From NCBI RefSeq assembly GCF_002197985.1, contig NZ_NBYK01000002.1, forward strand, positions 275,041 through 339,040: DNA of 64,000 bases, read 5' to 3'. A program made the translations under genes and the position numbers. Under the pieces are notes generated by a model that was not told the DNA's origin, did no database searches, and saw nothing but the letters and a program-made list of their open reading frames with translations. This stretch comes from Halopseudomonas aestusnigri. GTDB lineage: Bacteria > Pseudomonadota > Gammaproteobacteria > Pseudomonadales > Pseudomonadaceae. Positions 18,874 through 28,549 of the stretch are shown here, one piece after another (position 1 is the first letter of the stretch; each line of letters starts with the position of its first letter).

Positions 18874-19060
18874 GGCTTGAATTGGATACTGGTTGAATGT
18901 CCAGCATTGTGCGCATCTGCGTGGGTGAATTCAAGCCACACTGGCCGCCAACGTTCAATGTCTGAATGATGGAACATAGCGTTCAGCAGGGGATGCTTGC
19001 TGCGCTGACACCGACCTCCTAACGTGAGGGGCTGCACAACAACAAAAACAGGACAGTTCG

Positions 19061-20365
19061 ATGACACTGATTCATGGCTTTCAACCGGGTATGGGGCGTC
19101 GCCTGCATGCCGCTGCTGATGCGGCACCCGATCTTCCCGCGCCGGATACCGTGCGCTATGAGCTGCTGGGCTTCATGGAGGGCTTTCCGCCGGCCCCCGA
19201 GAAACTGGTTACCCGCGAGAACTACCTGGTCGAGTACCCGAAGCTGCGCTGGGCGTTCCAGCATATGCGCGAGCTTGTGCCGTCACGCCAGATCAGGCGT
19301 GGCAGTGGTGCTGCCAGTGAGTTGCCTCGCGGTGCCGATCTGACCGCTCAGATCGACGCGCTCAGCATCACATTGAATGACGGCAGCAAAATCGACTTTA
19401 GTCAGTTTCTGTCGCGTAGCTACGCGGACGCCTGCATCATTCTGCACCGCGGCAAGGTGATTTATGAGCAGTATCCCAATCAGCCCGATCCGCTCAGCCC
19501 GCACATGCTCTGGTCGGTGACCAAGTCGTTCACCGGTCTGGTGGCAGCGATGCTGATCGCCGAGGACGTTATGGATCCGAACGCCCAGGTGACTGATCTG
19601 ATTCCCGAACTGGGCAGTTCCGGTTGGCGTGGTGCCAGCGTTCAGCAGGTGCTGGATATGACAGCGGACATCAAGTATTCCGAGGTCTACGCTGACGGCA
19701 CCTCGGATGTGAAGTACTACGGCCTGGCTGCCGGCATTACCCAGTCACCGCAATGGACCGGCCCAACCCGTCTCTATGATTACCTGCCGACCATCGGCCC
19801 AGCCCGCGAGCACGGCCGTTATTTTGCGTATCGCACGGTACACACCGAGGTACTGGGCTGGCTGATTCGCCGTGCCAGCGGCAAGGATGTTGCGAGCCAT
19901 ATTGGTGAACGCATCTGGAGCAAGCTGGGGACAGAGGAGGACGCGCTGTTGCTGCTCGACCCGACCGGGACCGAGTGGGCTGGTGCGGGGCTGAATGCGA
20001 CTTTGCGAGATCTCGCCCGGTTCGGCGAGATGATGCGCAACGGCGGAAAGTGGAACGGCCAGCAGATCATTCCCGCCGCAATCATTGAGGATTTGCAGCG
20101 CGGCGCCGATCGTAAAGCCTTTGCCGATTTCGGCCGGCGTGGCATGGACGGCTATTCCTATCACAATCAGTGGTGGATCAGTCACAACGCCGATGGCGTG
20201 TATGAAGCCATGGGGGTGCATGGGCAACTGATACATATCAATCCGGCGGTGGAGCTGACTGTTGTTCGGACCGCCTCACACCCGATTGCCAGTAATGAGT
20301 TCACTTACGAAATGACCACTGCTGCGATGCAGCGGTTGGCAGGCCATCTTGGTGGCCGGGTCTGA
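19061..20365 (+). CDS. Serine hydrolase, class C beta-lactamase / 6-aminohexanoate-dimer hydrolase-like
   Basis: 434 residues without a signal peptide, so probably cytoplasmic. The penicillin-binding SxxK motif is S152-V-T-K155 in LWSVTKSFTG. A second active-site element appears as AYRTVHTEVLGWLIRR, the NylB/EstB-like region that holds the catalytic tyrosine. The late segment QWWISHNADGVYEAMGVHGQ corresponds to the third motif, where histidine replaces the KTG lysine, as in esterase-like members. Esterase or amide hydrolase activity is more likely than beta-lactam resistance. No operon partner; a convergent DUF4197 gene follows. Confidence 0.85.
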   Translation: MTLIHGFQPGMGRRLHAAADAAPDLPAPDTVRYELLGFMEGFPPAPEKLVTRENYLVEYPKLRWAFQHMRELVPSRQIRRGSGAASELPRGADLTAQIDALSITLNDGSKIDFSQFLSRSYADACIILHRGKVIYEQYPNQPDPLSPHMLWSVTKSFTGLVAAMLIAEDVMDPNAQVTDLIPELGSSGWRGASVQQVLDMTADIKYSEVYADGTSDVKYYGLAAGITQSPQWTGPTRLYDYLPTIGPAREHGRYFAYRTVHTEVLGWLIRRASGKDVASHIGERIWSKLGTEEDALLLLDPTGTEWAGAGLNATLRDLARFGEMMRNGGKWNGQQIIPAAIIEDLQRGADRKAFADFGRRGMDGYSYHNQWWISHNADGVYEAMGVHGQLIHINPAVELTVVRTASHPIASNEFTYEMTTAAMQRLAGHLGGRV

Positions 20366-20471
20366 TATTGAACGGAGCTTTTACGGTCTGTGTATCCATT
20401 ATCGGGTAGGGCATTACCGGCAGCAGATTCGTCAAGCTGAAGGCCATGTGCGTGATTACCGAATAGGACAA

Positions 20472-20502
20472 GCGGCAATCGGGTATAACGCCCGGTTGCC
20501 GC
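20472..20502 (-). terminator. Likely terminator after the DUF4197 gene
   Basis: GCGGCAA at 20472-20478 pairs with TTGCCGC at 20496-20502, with further CGGG/CCCG pairing inside. On the minus strand the hairpin directly follows the stop at 20506 and leads into a T-rich stretch (TTGTCCTATT). Confidence 0.5.
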
Positions 20503-20505
20503 GCA

Positions 20506-21183
20506 TTACAAAGCGCCGAATACCTTGCGTGCCATGCTGGTGGCCGCCGCTGCCGGGTTGCTGCGAATAGTTGCTTCCTGTTGGGCAATCATCTCGAACA
20601 GACCGTCCAGCGCCTTCTCGGTGACGTAGGTCTCGACGCTGGTCGCGTTGGCGTCGACAACGCCAAACCCCGCCGCCTGGGAGGCAAATGCGTTGTATTG
20701 CTGGGCTACCCCGACCTGGTCAGTGGCCTGCTTGACTACCGGAAAGAACAGCGCGCGAATTTCTTCTCGGCTGCTGCGTTCGAGATACTGGGTTGCCGAG
20801 TCGTTACCGCCGGTGAGGACACTCTTGGCGTCTGTCAGGCTCATCCTGCTGATGGCGTTGACCAGAATGGATTGCGCCTGGGGCACTGCTGCCTCTGCGG
20901 CCTGATTCATGCTGTTTTCCAGTGCGGTGATCTGGTTCCCCATTCCCATCATTTTCAGCGTGCGTGCAGCGCTACCCAATTTGCCGGGCAGTTCGATGCG
21001 CACATCCGGGTTGTTGCTGAACCCGCCGGGCTTGCCAAGTTCGCTGACGGCCAGCTGCGCGCCTTGGGTCAGTGCCTCCTTCATGGCGGTTGCGGTGTCC
21101 TGTTGGGTAAGGTCGGACAGCGACAACGCCATGGCCTGAGCCGAAAGAAACAGGCTGGTGAGCAACAAAGCAACGTGTTTCAT
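20506..21183 (-). CDS. DUF4197 secreted protein
   Basis: 225 residues. A clear signal peptide (MKHVALLLTSLFLSAQAMA) precedes an all-helical DUF4197 domain over nearly the whole mature protein: LTQQDTATAMKEAL at the start, LPGKLGSAARTLKMMGMGNQI in the middle and YVTEKALDGLFEMIAQQEATIRSNPAAAATSMARKVFG at the C-terminus, which is the most conserved part. The protein is probably periplasmic. No function is established for the family that I can name. It is a single-gene unit convergent with the serine hydrolase. Confidence 0.85.
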   Translation of the reverse strand: MKHVALLLTSLFLSAQAMALSLSDLTQQDTATAMKEALTQGAQLAVSELGKPGGFSNNPDVRIELPGKLGSAARTLKMMGMGNQITALENSMNQAAEAAVPQAQSILVNAISRMSLTDAKSVLTGGNDSATQYLERSSREEIRALFFPVVKQATDQVGVAQQYNAFASQAAGFGVVDANATSVETYVTEKALDGLFEMIAQQEATIRSNPAAAATSMARKVFGAL

Positions 21184-21289
21184 GGCTGTCTCCGCTCCAG
21201 TGGTGTTCCTTCACTCTAGACGATGTCTGCCATTGTGGGCGTTCGCCGTGTATTCAAGGCTTCCTGCCTAGGGCGTGTCTTTAGTCTAA

Positions 21290-21375
21290 TAGGTTGGTCA
21301 TTTTTATTTCTTTATTTATTAAAGATAATAAAAATCAGTGTTTTATATTTATAAGTTTATGTGTTTTCAAGGTTT
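21290..21375. promoter_or_regulatory. AT-rich upstream region of the symporter operon
   Basis: About 85 bases are overwhelmingly A/T inside a GC-rich genome, between divergent genes for DUF4197 and the DUF4212/symporter pair (non-coding 21184-21478). Such tracts act as promoter UP elements or as sites for H-NS-like (MvaT) or IHF proteins. I could not fix a single -35/-10 pair. Confidence 0.4.
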
Positions 21376-21453
21376 TATTTCGTGATCCTGAATGTCCGTT
21401 CTACCAAAGTCTTACTCTTCACCAGCGCATCCCGGTGCTACCGTTACTGGCGT

Positions 21454-21467
21454 AATAACAACAACAA
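21454..21467 (+). promoter_or_regulatory. Hfq/Crc catabolite-activity motif
   Basis: AATAACAACAACAA is a run of five overlapping AAN triplets that satisfies the AANAANAA target of the Hfq/Crc translational repression complex of pseudomonads. It ends one base before the GGAG ribosome-binding site (21469-21472) of the DUF4212 gene, the standard position for blocking ribosome entry. Confidence 0.65.
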
Positions 21468-21478
21468 TGGAGACGCTA

Positions 21479-21745
21479 ATGTCCATGTCAAAAGAAGAGG
21501 CAGCGCGCGGTTACTGGCGTGAAAACCTCAAACTCATGCTGACCCTGCTGGTCGTCTGGTTTGTGGTTTCCTTCGGTGCCGGCGTGCTGTTCGTAGACCA
21601 GCTCAACGCCATCCAGTTCTTCGGCTTCCCGCTGGGGTTCTGGTTTGCCCAGCAGGGTTCCATCTACGCCTTCGTGGTGCTCATCTTCGTGTACGTCTGG
21701 AAGATGAACCAGCTCGATCGCAAGTACGACTTCCACGAAGAATAA
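21479..21745 (+). CDS. DUF4212 small subunit of a sodium/solute symporter
   Basis: 88 residues with two membrane helices (about 20-42 and 54-76) and a charged C-terminus (NQLDRKYDFHEE). This is the small membrane partner that travels with VC_2705-type sodium:solute symporters. Start choice rests on GGAG at 21469-21472, seven to eight bases before the ATG at 21479; an in-frame ATG at 21392 and one at 21467 give implausible tails. The stop is 16 bases from the symporter start, so the two are co-transcribed. The Hfq/Crc motif next to its ribosome-binding site suggests catabolite repression. Confidence 0.9.
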   Translation: MSMSKEEAARGYWRENLKLMLTLLVVWFVVSFGAGVLFVDQLNAIQFFGFPLGFWFAQQGSIYAFVVLIFVYVWKMNQLDRKYDFHEE

Positions 21746-21761
21746 GAACAGGATCCCTGCG

Positions 21762-23528
<1,767 letters not shown>

Positions 23529-23547
23529 TCAGCAGCACTGAAACAAG

Positions 23548-23576
23548 AACGCCCCGCATTATGCGGGGCGTTTTTT
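23548..23576. terminator. Strong intrinsic terminator, probably bidirectional
   Basis: CGCCCCGCAT at 23550-23559 is perfectly complementary to ATGCGGGGCG at 23561-23570, followed by TTTTTT at 23571-23576. It ends the symporter operon. On the other strand the same hairpin leads into a T-rich run and can serve the converging fadL-like gene. Confidence 0.9.
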
Positions 23577-23588
23577 ATTGCCTGTCGA

Positions 23589-24833
23589 TCAGAAGCGCCA
23601 GGTGGCCTGAGTTGCCAGGCCGTGTGCCTGGTTGCGGAACTCGGCGGTGTAGTCCGCGGTGTTGATCTCACCCTTGGCTTCGCGCAGGTAGGAGTACGCG
23701 ATATCCAGCGTCAGGTCTGATGTAACATCCCAGCCGGCGCCTACCGAGAAGACCTTGCGGTCCGATACCGGGATACGCACGGTGCGATGGGTGTCGTTGG
23801 TTGGCGACGGGTCAGACGTGAAGCCGGCACGCAGAACCCACTGCGGGTTCAGTTGGTAGGATGCACCAACCGCCCAGGAGACGATGTCGTCCCACTTCAT
23901 TTGTTCTTCAATGCTGCCGAAGTTAGGCTGGTAGGGTGCCAGCAAACCGCTGTTCTCAACCACGATCTTGTCCAGGCGGCTCCAGCGGGTCCAGGTGCTG
24001 CCGGCGTAAACGGTCCAGCGGTCATCCAGTTCCCAGGTGATGGAGGTGTCGACCGATTCGGGCATGGTGATGTCCAGCGCGGCGTCGTAACTGCCGTCCA
24101 GCCCCGGGTACGTCGAGAAACCACTGAGCTTGGTACGGCCTTCGGGCCCGAAGTCGATGGCTGAGTGGTAAGTCAGGCCCCAGCGCACCTGATCGGTAAC
24201 CTGCACCAGCACGCCAGCGTTGAAGCCGTAGCCGGTGTCATCACCCTTGATGTTGACTTTGGCATCGCTGCCCAGCGCCGCAAGCGGTTGGCTGGTCAGC
24301 TTGCCGCTGATACGGTTGATGGTAGGGCCAAAACCGACGGATACCCGGTCATTGATCTGGTAGCTCAGGGTGGGCTGCAGGGTAACCACCTGCACCTTGC
24401 TGTACAGGCCGTGGACGCGGCCCTGAAAGCCTTTTTCGTAGTCGCTGATAACGCCAAAGGGGGCGTAGATACCGATGCCGGCATGCCAGCGGTCGTTCAG
24501 CGGGGTTACCAGGTAGCCGAACGGAATGGTTGCCGTCGGAACCATGTCGCCCTTATTGGTGCCCGAGGCGAAACCCTGAGCGTCATCAATATCGGTAGAA
24601 GCGAAAATGGCAGCAAAGCCACCACTGACCTCGGTTCTGTCCAGCCTGGACATGCCAGCCGGGTTACCAAACAGGGTGCTGGCGTCTTCGGCGGCGGATG
24701 AGCGTCCTGCAAATCCAGTTCCCATGCCGCTGGCGCTTTGTTCGTTGATGCTCAGGCCATTGGCGCTGACGCTGCTTGCGGCGAGGGTGACGGCCAAGGC
24801 AACAGATGACTTCAGCCAGGCGTGTCTGTTCAT
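23589..24833 (-). CDS. FadL-family outer membrane long-chain fatty acid transporter
   Basis: 414 residues. A signal peptide (to about SVSA) is followed by the FadL N-terminal hatch segment NGLSINEQSASGMGTGFAGRSSAAEDASTLFGNPAGMSRL, which contains the family NPA motif. The rest is a beta-barrel of alternating hydrophobic strands ending in the aromatic residue of TWRF, as expected for outer membrane insertion by the BAM complex. FadL proteins take up long-chain fatty acids or other hydrophobic compounds. It is a single-gene unit sharing a terminator with the symporter operon. Confidence 0.92.
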   Translation of the reverse strand: MNRHAWLKSSVALAVTLAASSVSANGLSINEQSASGMGTGFAGRSSAAEDASTLFGNPAGMSRLDRTEVSGGFAAIFASTDIDDAQGFASGTNKGDMVPTATIPFGYLVTPLNDRWHAGIGIYAPFGVISDYEKGFQGRVHGLYSKVQVVTLQPTLSYQINDRVSVGFGPTINRISGKLTSQPLAALGSDAKVNIKGDDTGYGFNAGVLVQVTDQVRWGLTYHSAIDFGPEGRTKLSGFSTYPGLDGSYDAALDITMPESVDTSITWELDDRWTVYAGSTWTRWSRLDKIVVENSGLLAPYQPNFGSIEEQMKWDDIVSWAVGASYQLNPQWVLRAGFTSDPSPTNDTHRTVRIPVSDRKVFSVGAGWDVTSDLTLDIAYSYLREAKGEINTADYTAEFRNQAHGLATQATWRF

Positions 24834-24968
24834 GGAATGCTCCGGATAGGGATGGGTGATTCGGTGAGGGCGCGCACGCTATCAAGAATCAGTGCCATTT
24901 GCCAGAGCTGCTTGTCGATAAAAGCGGTTTTGGTGGCGTAAAATGACGGCAAAATGCCGGTTATCGCG

Positions 24969-25679
24969 CTACATCGCGCCGATTCGAGCCTGTCGCAAGC
25001 GGCGCCAGTGACGCAGACGGGAATCCAGGTCTGCCAGGGTTTCAAGTTTTTCCCGGCGTGCCAGTGACAACAGAATCAGCATCAACTCGGCCGTTGCCAG
25101 TGCATCAGCAGCAGCATGATGACGTTGCTGATTGACGACCTTGAAGTGCTGTTGCCACTCGTCGAGGCTTTGCCTGCGCCCCCCGGCAGGGCACAGCATG
25201 GGGGCCAGCTCGGCGACATCAACAAAGCGGTGTCGCAACCGGTGGCGCAGTTCGTCACGCAGGCCGCGCTGCAGCATGCGATGGTCGAAGGCGGCATGGA
25301 AGGCCACGAAGATGCAGGTACCGGCAAAGTCCATGAAGTCCAGCAGGGCGTCAGCAGGCGCTACGCCGTCTGCCACCGCACTGGGGGCGATGCCGTGAAT
25401 CAGGACCGACTCGGTAACACGGTGGTTTTCCTGGTAGAGGGTGCATTCGTACTGGCTGCCCAGGTCAATCAGGCTATTTTCGATCACCACTGCGCCGACT
25501 GACAGAATACGGTCGCGGTTGACGTTCAGCCCGCTGGTCTCCAGATCCACCACCACAAAGCGACAATCATCCAGCGGGGTATCGTCCAGTGGTTGTGGGG
25601 CAGGCAGTGCATCGAGCCGTTGCTGCTGCGCTGGCGATAGCCCGCGGCGGCGAATGCCCAGCCAGGAGAGAGGGTTCAC
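24969..25679 (-). CDS. DEDDh 3'-5' exonuclease (DnaQ-like)
   Basis: 236 residues. The exonuclease I motif is VVVDLETSGLNVNRDRILSVGAVV (D and E near residues 48-50). ExoII lies in FVAFHAAFDHRML, and ExoIII as HHAAADALATAELM with the DEDDh histidine and aspartate. An N-terminal extension of about 40 residues (SWLGIRRRGLSPAQQQRL) is present. The start is a GTG at 25679 that overlaps the stop of the upstream DUF294 gene by four bases (GTGA). This exonuclease/DUF294 pair next to a DUF4212/symporter pair recurs in pseudomonads as I recall. It may degrade DNA or RNA; the link to DUF294 is unexplained. Confidence 0.88.
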   Translation of the reverse strand: MNPLSWLGIRRRGLSPAQQQRLDALPAPQPLDDTPLDDCRFVVVDLETSGLNVNRDRILSVGAVVIENSLIDLGSQYECTLYQENHRVTESVLIHGIAPSAVADGVAPADALLDFMDFAGTCIFVAFHAAFDHRMLQRGLRDELRHRLRHRFVDVAELAPMLCPAGGRRQSLDEWQQHFKVVNQQRHHAAADALATAELMLILLSLARREKLETLADLDSRLRHWRRLRQARIGAM

Positions 25680-27610
25680 AGGTTATACCTCAAGGCCAGA
25701 CTGGCCTGCAGCCGCTTGGCCTGGCGGAACGATTCACGAAGAATGCGACGGTCGAGCTGGTTGAGCGTGTCCGGGTCCAGCCGGTTGCTGAATGTCTTGC
25801 CATCGCGTTCCTGCTGCTGGTGCTGCTGCATCCGCACCAACTGAATGAACTGATAGCCCTCGATATAGGCGTCGGCGTCCTGGGGATCTAGCACTCTGCG
25901 TTCGCGCAGTTGTTGCAGGCGCTCAAGGGTGTTTGTGACGCTGATACCATTGGCCAGCGCCAGCAGTCGGGCACCGTCCACAAAGGGGCTCAGCCCCTGC
26001 ACCTTGGTATCCAGCGTATCTTTCTCCGCGCCGCTGCGTGCGACTACAAAGTCACGCAGGCGGCCAATGGGTGGCCGGTTGAGCAGGGCGTTTTGCGCCA
26101 TCTGCTGTTGGAACAGCGTGTTGCCGCCGATCTGGCGCAAGACCTCGGCGAAAACCTGTTCAGGGCCACGTTTATCACCCCACACCACCCGGAAATCGAA
26201 GTAGATCGAAGAACTCAGGAGGTTGGCCGGTGTGGTGCTGCGTATCAGGCGCGAAAACTTGTCTCGCCATTCCTGAGCCGACAGGCACAGGTCCGGATTG
26301 CTGGCCATGATGTTGCCCTTGCACAGGGTAAAGCCGCATTCGGCGAGTGCATTATTGATATGGCGGGCCAGCGGCAGCAGACGTTCGCGGTGCGCATCGG
26401 CCTCTGCGCCTGATGCTGCGCTGAACAGCATGCCGTTATCCTGATCGGTATGCAGGGTCTGCTCCTGGCGTCCTTCGCTGCCAAAGCACAGCCAACTGAA
26501 CGGGATGCCCGGATCGCCGTGTTCCTCCAGGCTGAGTTCGATGACACGACACACCGTGTGATCGTTGAACAGGGTGATGATCCGGGTGATCTGCCCGGAG
26601 GATGCGCCGTGTGCCAGCATGCTGTCGACCAGCTGGTGAATGTCGCTGCGCAAGTCACGCAGCCGCTGGATGCTTTCGGCCTGACGCAGCGTACGGGCCA
26701 GGTGCACCAGGTTGACCCGTTGCAGCGAGAACAGGTCCCGCTCGGAGACAACGCCAACCAGCTTGCCATCATCGACCAGACAGATGTGTGCAATATGCCG
26801 TCTGGTCATCGCGATGGCTGCGTCGAACGCGCTGGCGGAGGAGGGGAGCGCAGCTGGTTGCGGTGTCATCACGGTCGCGATGCTGTTGTTCAGGTCAGCG
26901 GCATCATTGGCAATCAGTGCACGCAGGTCGCGCAGAGTGAAAATACCCGCCGGCGCCTGCTGCGGATCTATGACGACGATACTGCCGACCCCGGCTTCAT
27001 GCATCTGCTTGACTGCATTGCGAATGCTGGTCTCTGGCGGGCAGCAGATGGGTTCGCGCCCGATCAGGCTGTCCAGCCTGGTATCCAGGGAGTAATGCGC
27101 TCCCAGGGTTTCGCTCGCCTGTTTCTGAGCCTGTTGATTCACCTGTTCAAGCAGGCTGCTGACACCGCGCAGGGCGAAGTCCCTGAACGGCATTGACTGG
27201 CTGAAAAGGGTAACGAAGTCGTCGCGGTTGATCGTCAGACAGAAACTGTCCTCTGCTGCGCGGTGAAGGGTGCGCGTAGCCCGCTCCCCCAGAAGGGCTG
27301 CCAGCGGAAAGCACTCGCCGGTACCTATTTCAAATGTGGTATCGGGCTCGTCGTTGCCGGAGATTACGCGTTCTCCGCGAATCAAACCCTGCTTGACGAT
27401 GAAGAAGTGTTGAACGGGGCCATCCTGAGGCTGGAGAATGGGGTCGCCAGCGGCAAAAAAACGCAGCTGGGCGTGCTCCACCAGCCAAGCCAGATGACCC
27501 TGCTCCATCAGATTGAAGGGCGGGTAGCCAAGCAGAAAGCCGATGATGCCCTGAATGTTCTGCATGACCGCTGTTTTGCCGGCCTGGGTAAACTTGTCGT
27601 TTTCGTTCAT
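25676..27610 (-). CDS. DUF294 signalling protein: cNMP-binding, CBS pair and nucleotidyltransferase-like domains
   Basis: 644 residues. In order: a cyclic-nucleotide-binding-like domain (about 25-145, with EIGTGECFPLAAL), two CBS domains (about 165-290, with VVIDPQQAPAGIFTLRDLRAL and CLVDDGKLVGVVSERDLFSL), a DUF294 nucleotidyltransferase-like domain (about 315-455, with the GSEGR motif and TDQDNGML) and a DUF294 C-terminal helical domain. The GSxxR and DxD-like residues suggest real nucleotidyl transfer, as in GlnD-like enzymes; the target is unknown. It is translationally coupled to the exonuclease downstream. It is probably linked to control of carboxylate metabolism or the nearby symporter. 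Confidence 0.88.
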   Translation of the reverse strand: MNENDKFTQAGKTAVMQNIQGIIGFLLGYPPFNLMEQGHLAWLVEHAQLRFFAAGDPILQPQDGPVQHFFIVKQGLIRGERVISGNDEPDTTFEIGTGECFPLAALLGERATRTLHRAAEDSFCLTINRDDFVTLFSQSMPFRDFALRGVSSLLEQVNQQAQKQASETLGAHYSLDTRLDSLIGREPICCPPETSIRNAVKQMHEAGVGSIVVIDPQQAPAGIFTLRDLRALIANDAADLNNSIATVMTPQPAALPSSASAFDAAIAMTRRHIAHICLVDDGKLVGVVSERDLFSLQRVNLVHLARTLRQAESIQRLRDLRSDIHQLVDSMLAHGASSGQITRIITLFNDHTVCRVIELSLEEHGDPGIPFSWLCFGSEGRQEQTLHTDQDNGMLFSAASGAEADAHRERLLPLARHINNALAECGFTLCKGNIMASNPDLCLSAQEWRDKFSRLIRSTTPANLLSSSIYFDFRVVWGDKRGPEQVFAEVLRQIGGNTLFQQQMAQNALLNRPPIGRLRDFVVARSGAEKDTLDTKVQGLSPFVDGARLLALANGISVTNTLERLQQLRERRVLDPQDADAYIEGYQFIQLVRMQQHQQQERDGKTFSNRLDPDTLNQLDRRILRESFRQAKRLQASLALRYNL

Positions 27611-27904
27611 GGGCTATGCGCCTGTTGTTTGCAGCCAGTGTTGCGTGCAGTACCCATAACGTCCATCAGACCATGGTAGCTGAGTCATTGGACGGGTACC
27701 GGCAGTTCGCGCAGCTGGACAAGTGATTTCATCTGGCTGGTCGTTTTGGTATCGTTGCGCCTAAAACACGTCGATCATTGCCTGACAGAGCATTTCCTTG
27801 TCGGGCAGGATGGTGCGTTCGCCCATTATAGTAAGGCTGCGTGTCCGGATGCTGCCTCCGCTCCCGGTGGGATAGCTCGGTTCGGTTTGTTCAAGGGGTA
27901 GGAC

Positions 27905-28549
27905 TTGATCAAGGTACTGGTAGTCGATGACCACGACCTGGTGCGCACAGGCATCAGTCGCATGCTGAGCGATGTCCCGGGCCTGTCTGTCATAGGCGAG
28001 GCCGATAGTGGAGAGACCGCAGTGGTTCGCGCCCGCGAGCTTAAGCCTGACGTCATCCTGATGGACGTGCGCATGCCGGGTATCGGTGGCCTTGAAGCTA
28101 CCCGGAAGCTGGTCCAGCATGACAAGCACATAAAGGTGATTGCTGTAACCGTTTGCGACGAAGACCCCTTCCCGACCCGTTTGATGCAGGCCGGTGCTGC
28201 AGGTTACGTGACCAAGGGCGCGGCGCTGGACGAAATGGTGACGGCAATACGCCAGGTTCACGCCGGACTGCGCTATATCAGCCCTGATATTGCGCAACAA
28301 CTGGCCCTGAAGCAGTTCAACCCGGGCGGCAATTCGCCCTTTGATTGCCTTTCCGAGCGCGAGATCCAGATCGCCTTGATGATTGTCAATTGCGAGAAGG
28401 TGCAGAGCATTTCCGACAAGCTTTGCCTCAGTCCGAAAACCGTCAACACCTATCGCTATCGCATTTTCGAGAAGCTGGGCATCACCAGTGATGTCGAGCT
28501 GACCCTGCTGGCGGTGCGCCACGGCATGGTTGATCCGTCCCGACAGTGA
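27905..28549 (+). CDS. gacA: Response regulator GacA
   Basis: 214 residues. The receiver domain ([17 protein letters not shown], phospho-acceptor D54 in ILMDVRMPG) precedes a LuxR/FixJ helix-turn-helix (about 145-205, [37 protein letters not shown]). The start codon is TTG at 27905, preceded by AAGGGG at 27893-27898. The downstream uvrC-pgsA-tRNA order confirms the gacA (uvrY) identity. With the GacS kinase it activates small RNAs that titrate RsmA/CsrA and so controls secondary metabolism, biofilm and virulence-like traits. The stop overlaps the uvrC start in GTGA. Confidence 0.96.
   Translation: MIKVLVVDDHDLVRTGISRMLSDVPGLSVIGEADSGETAVVRARELKPDVILMDVRMPGIGGLEATRKLVQHDKHIKVIAVTVCDEDPFPTRLMQAGAAGYVTKGAALDEMVTAIRQVHAGLRYISPDIAQQLALKQFNPGGNSPFDCLSEREIQIALMIVNCEKVQSISDKLCLSPKTVNTYRYRIFEKLGITSDVELTLLAVRHGMVDPSRQ

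Noticed and set aside
19061-20365. A beta-lactam resistance gene
   Set aside because: The protein has no signal peptide and its third motif is esterase/amidase-like, so resistance is not supported.
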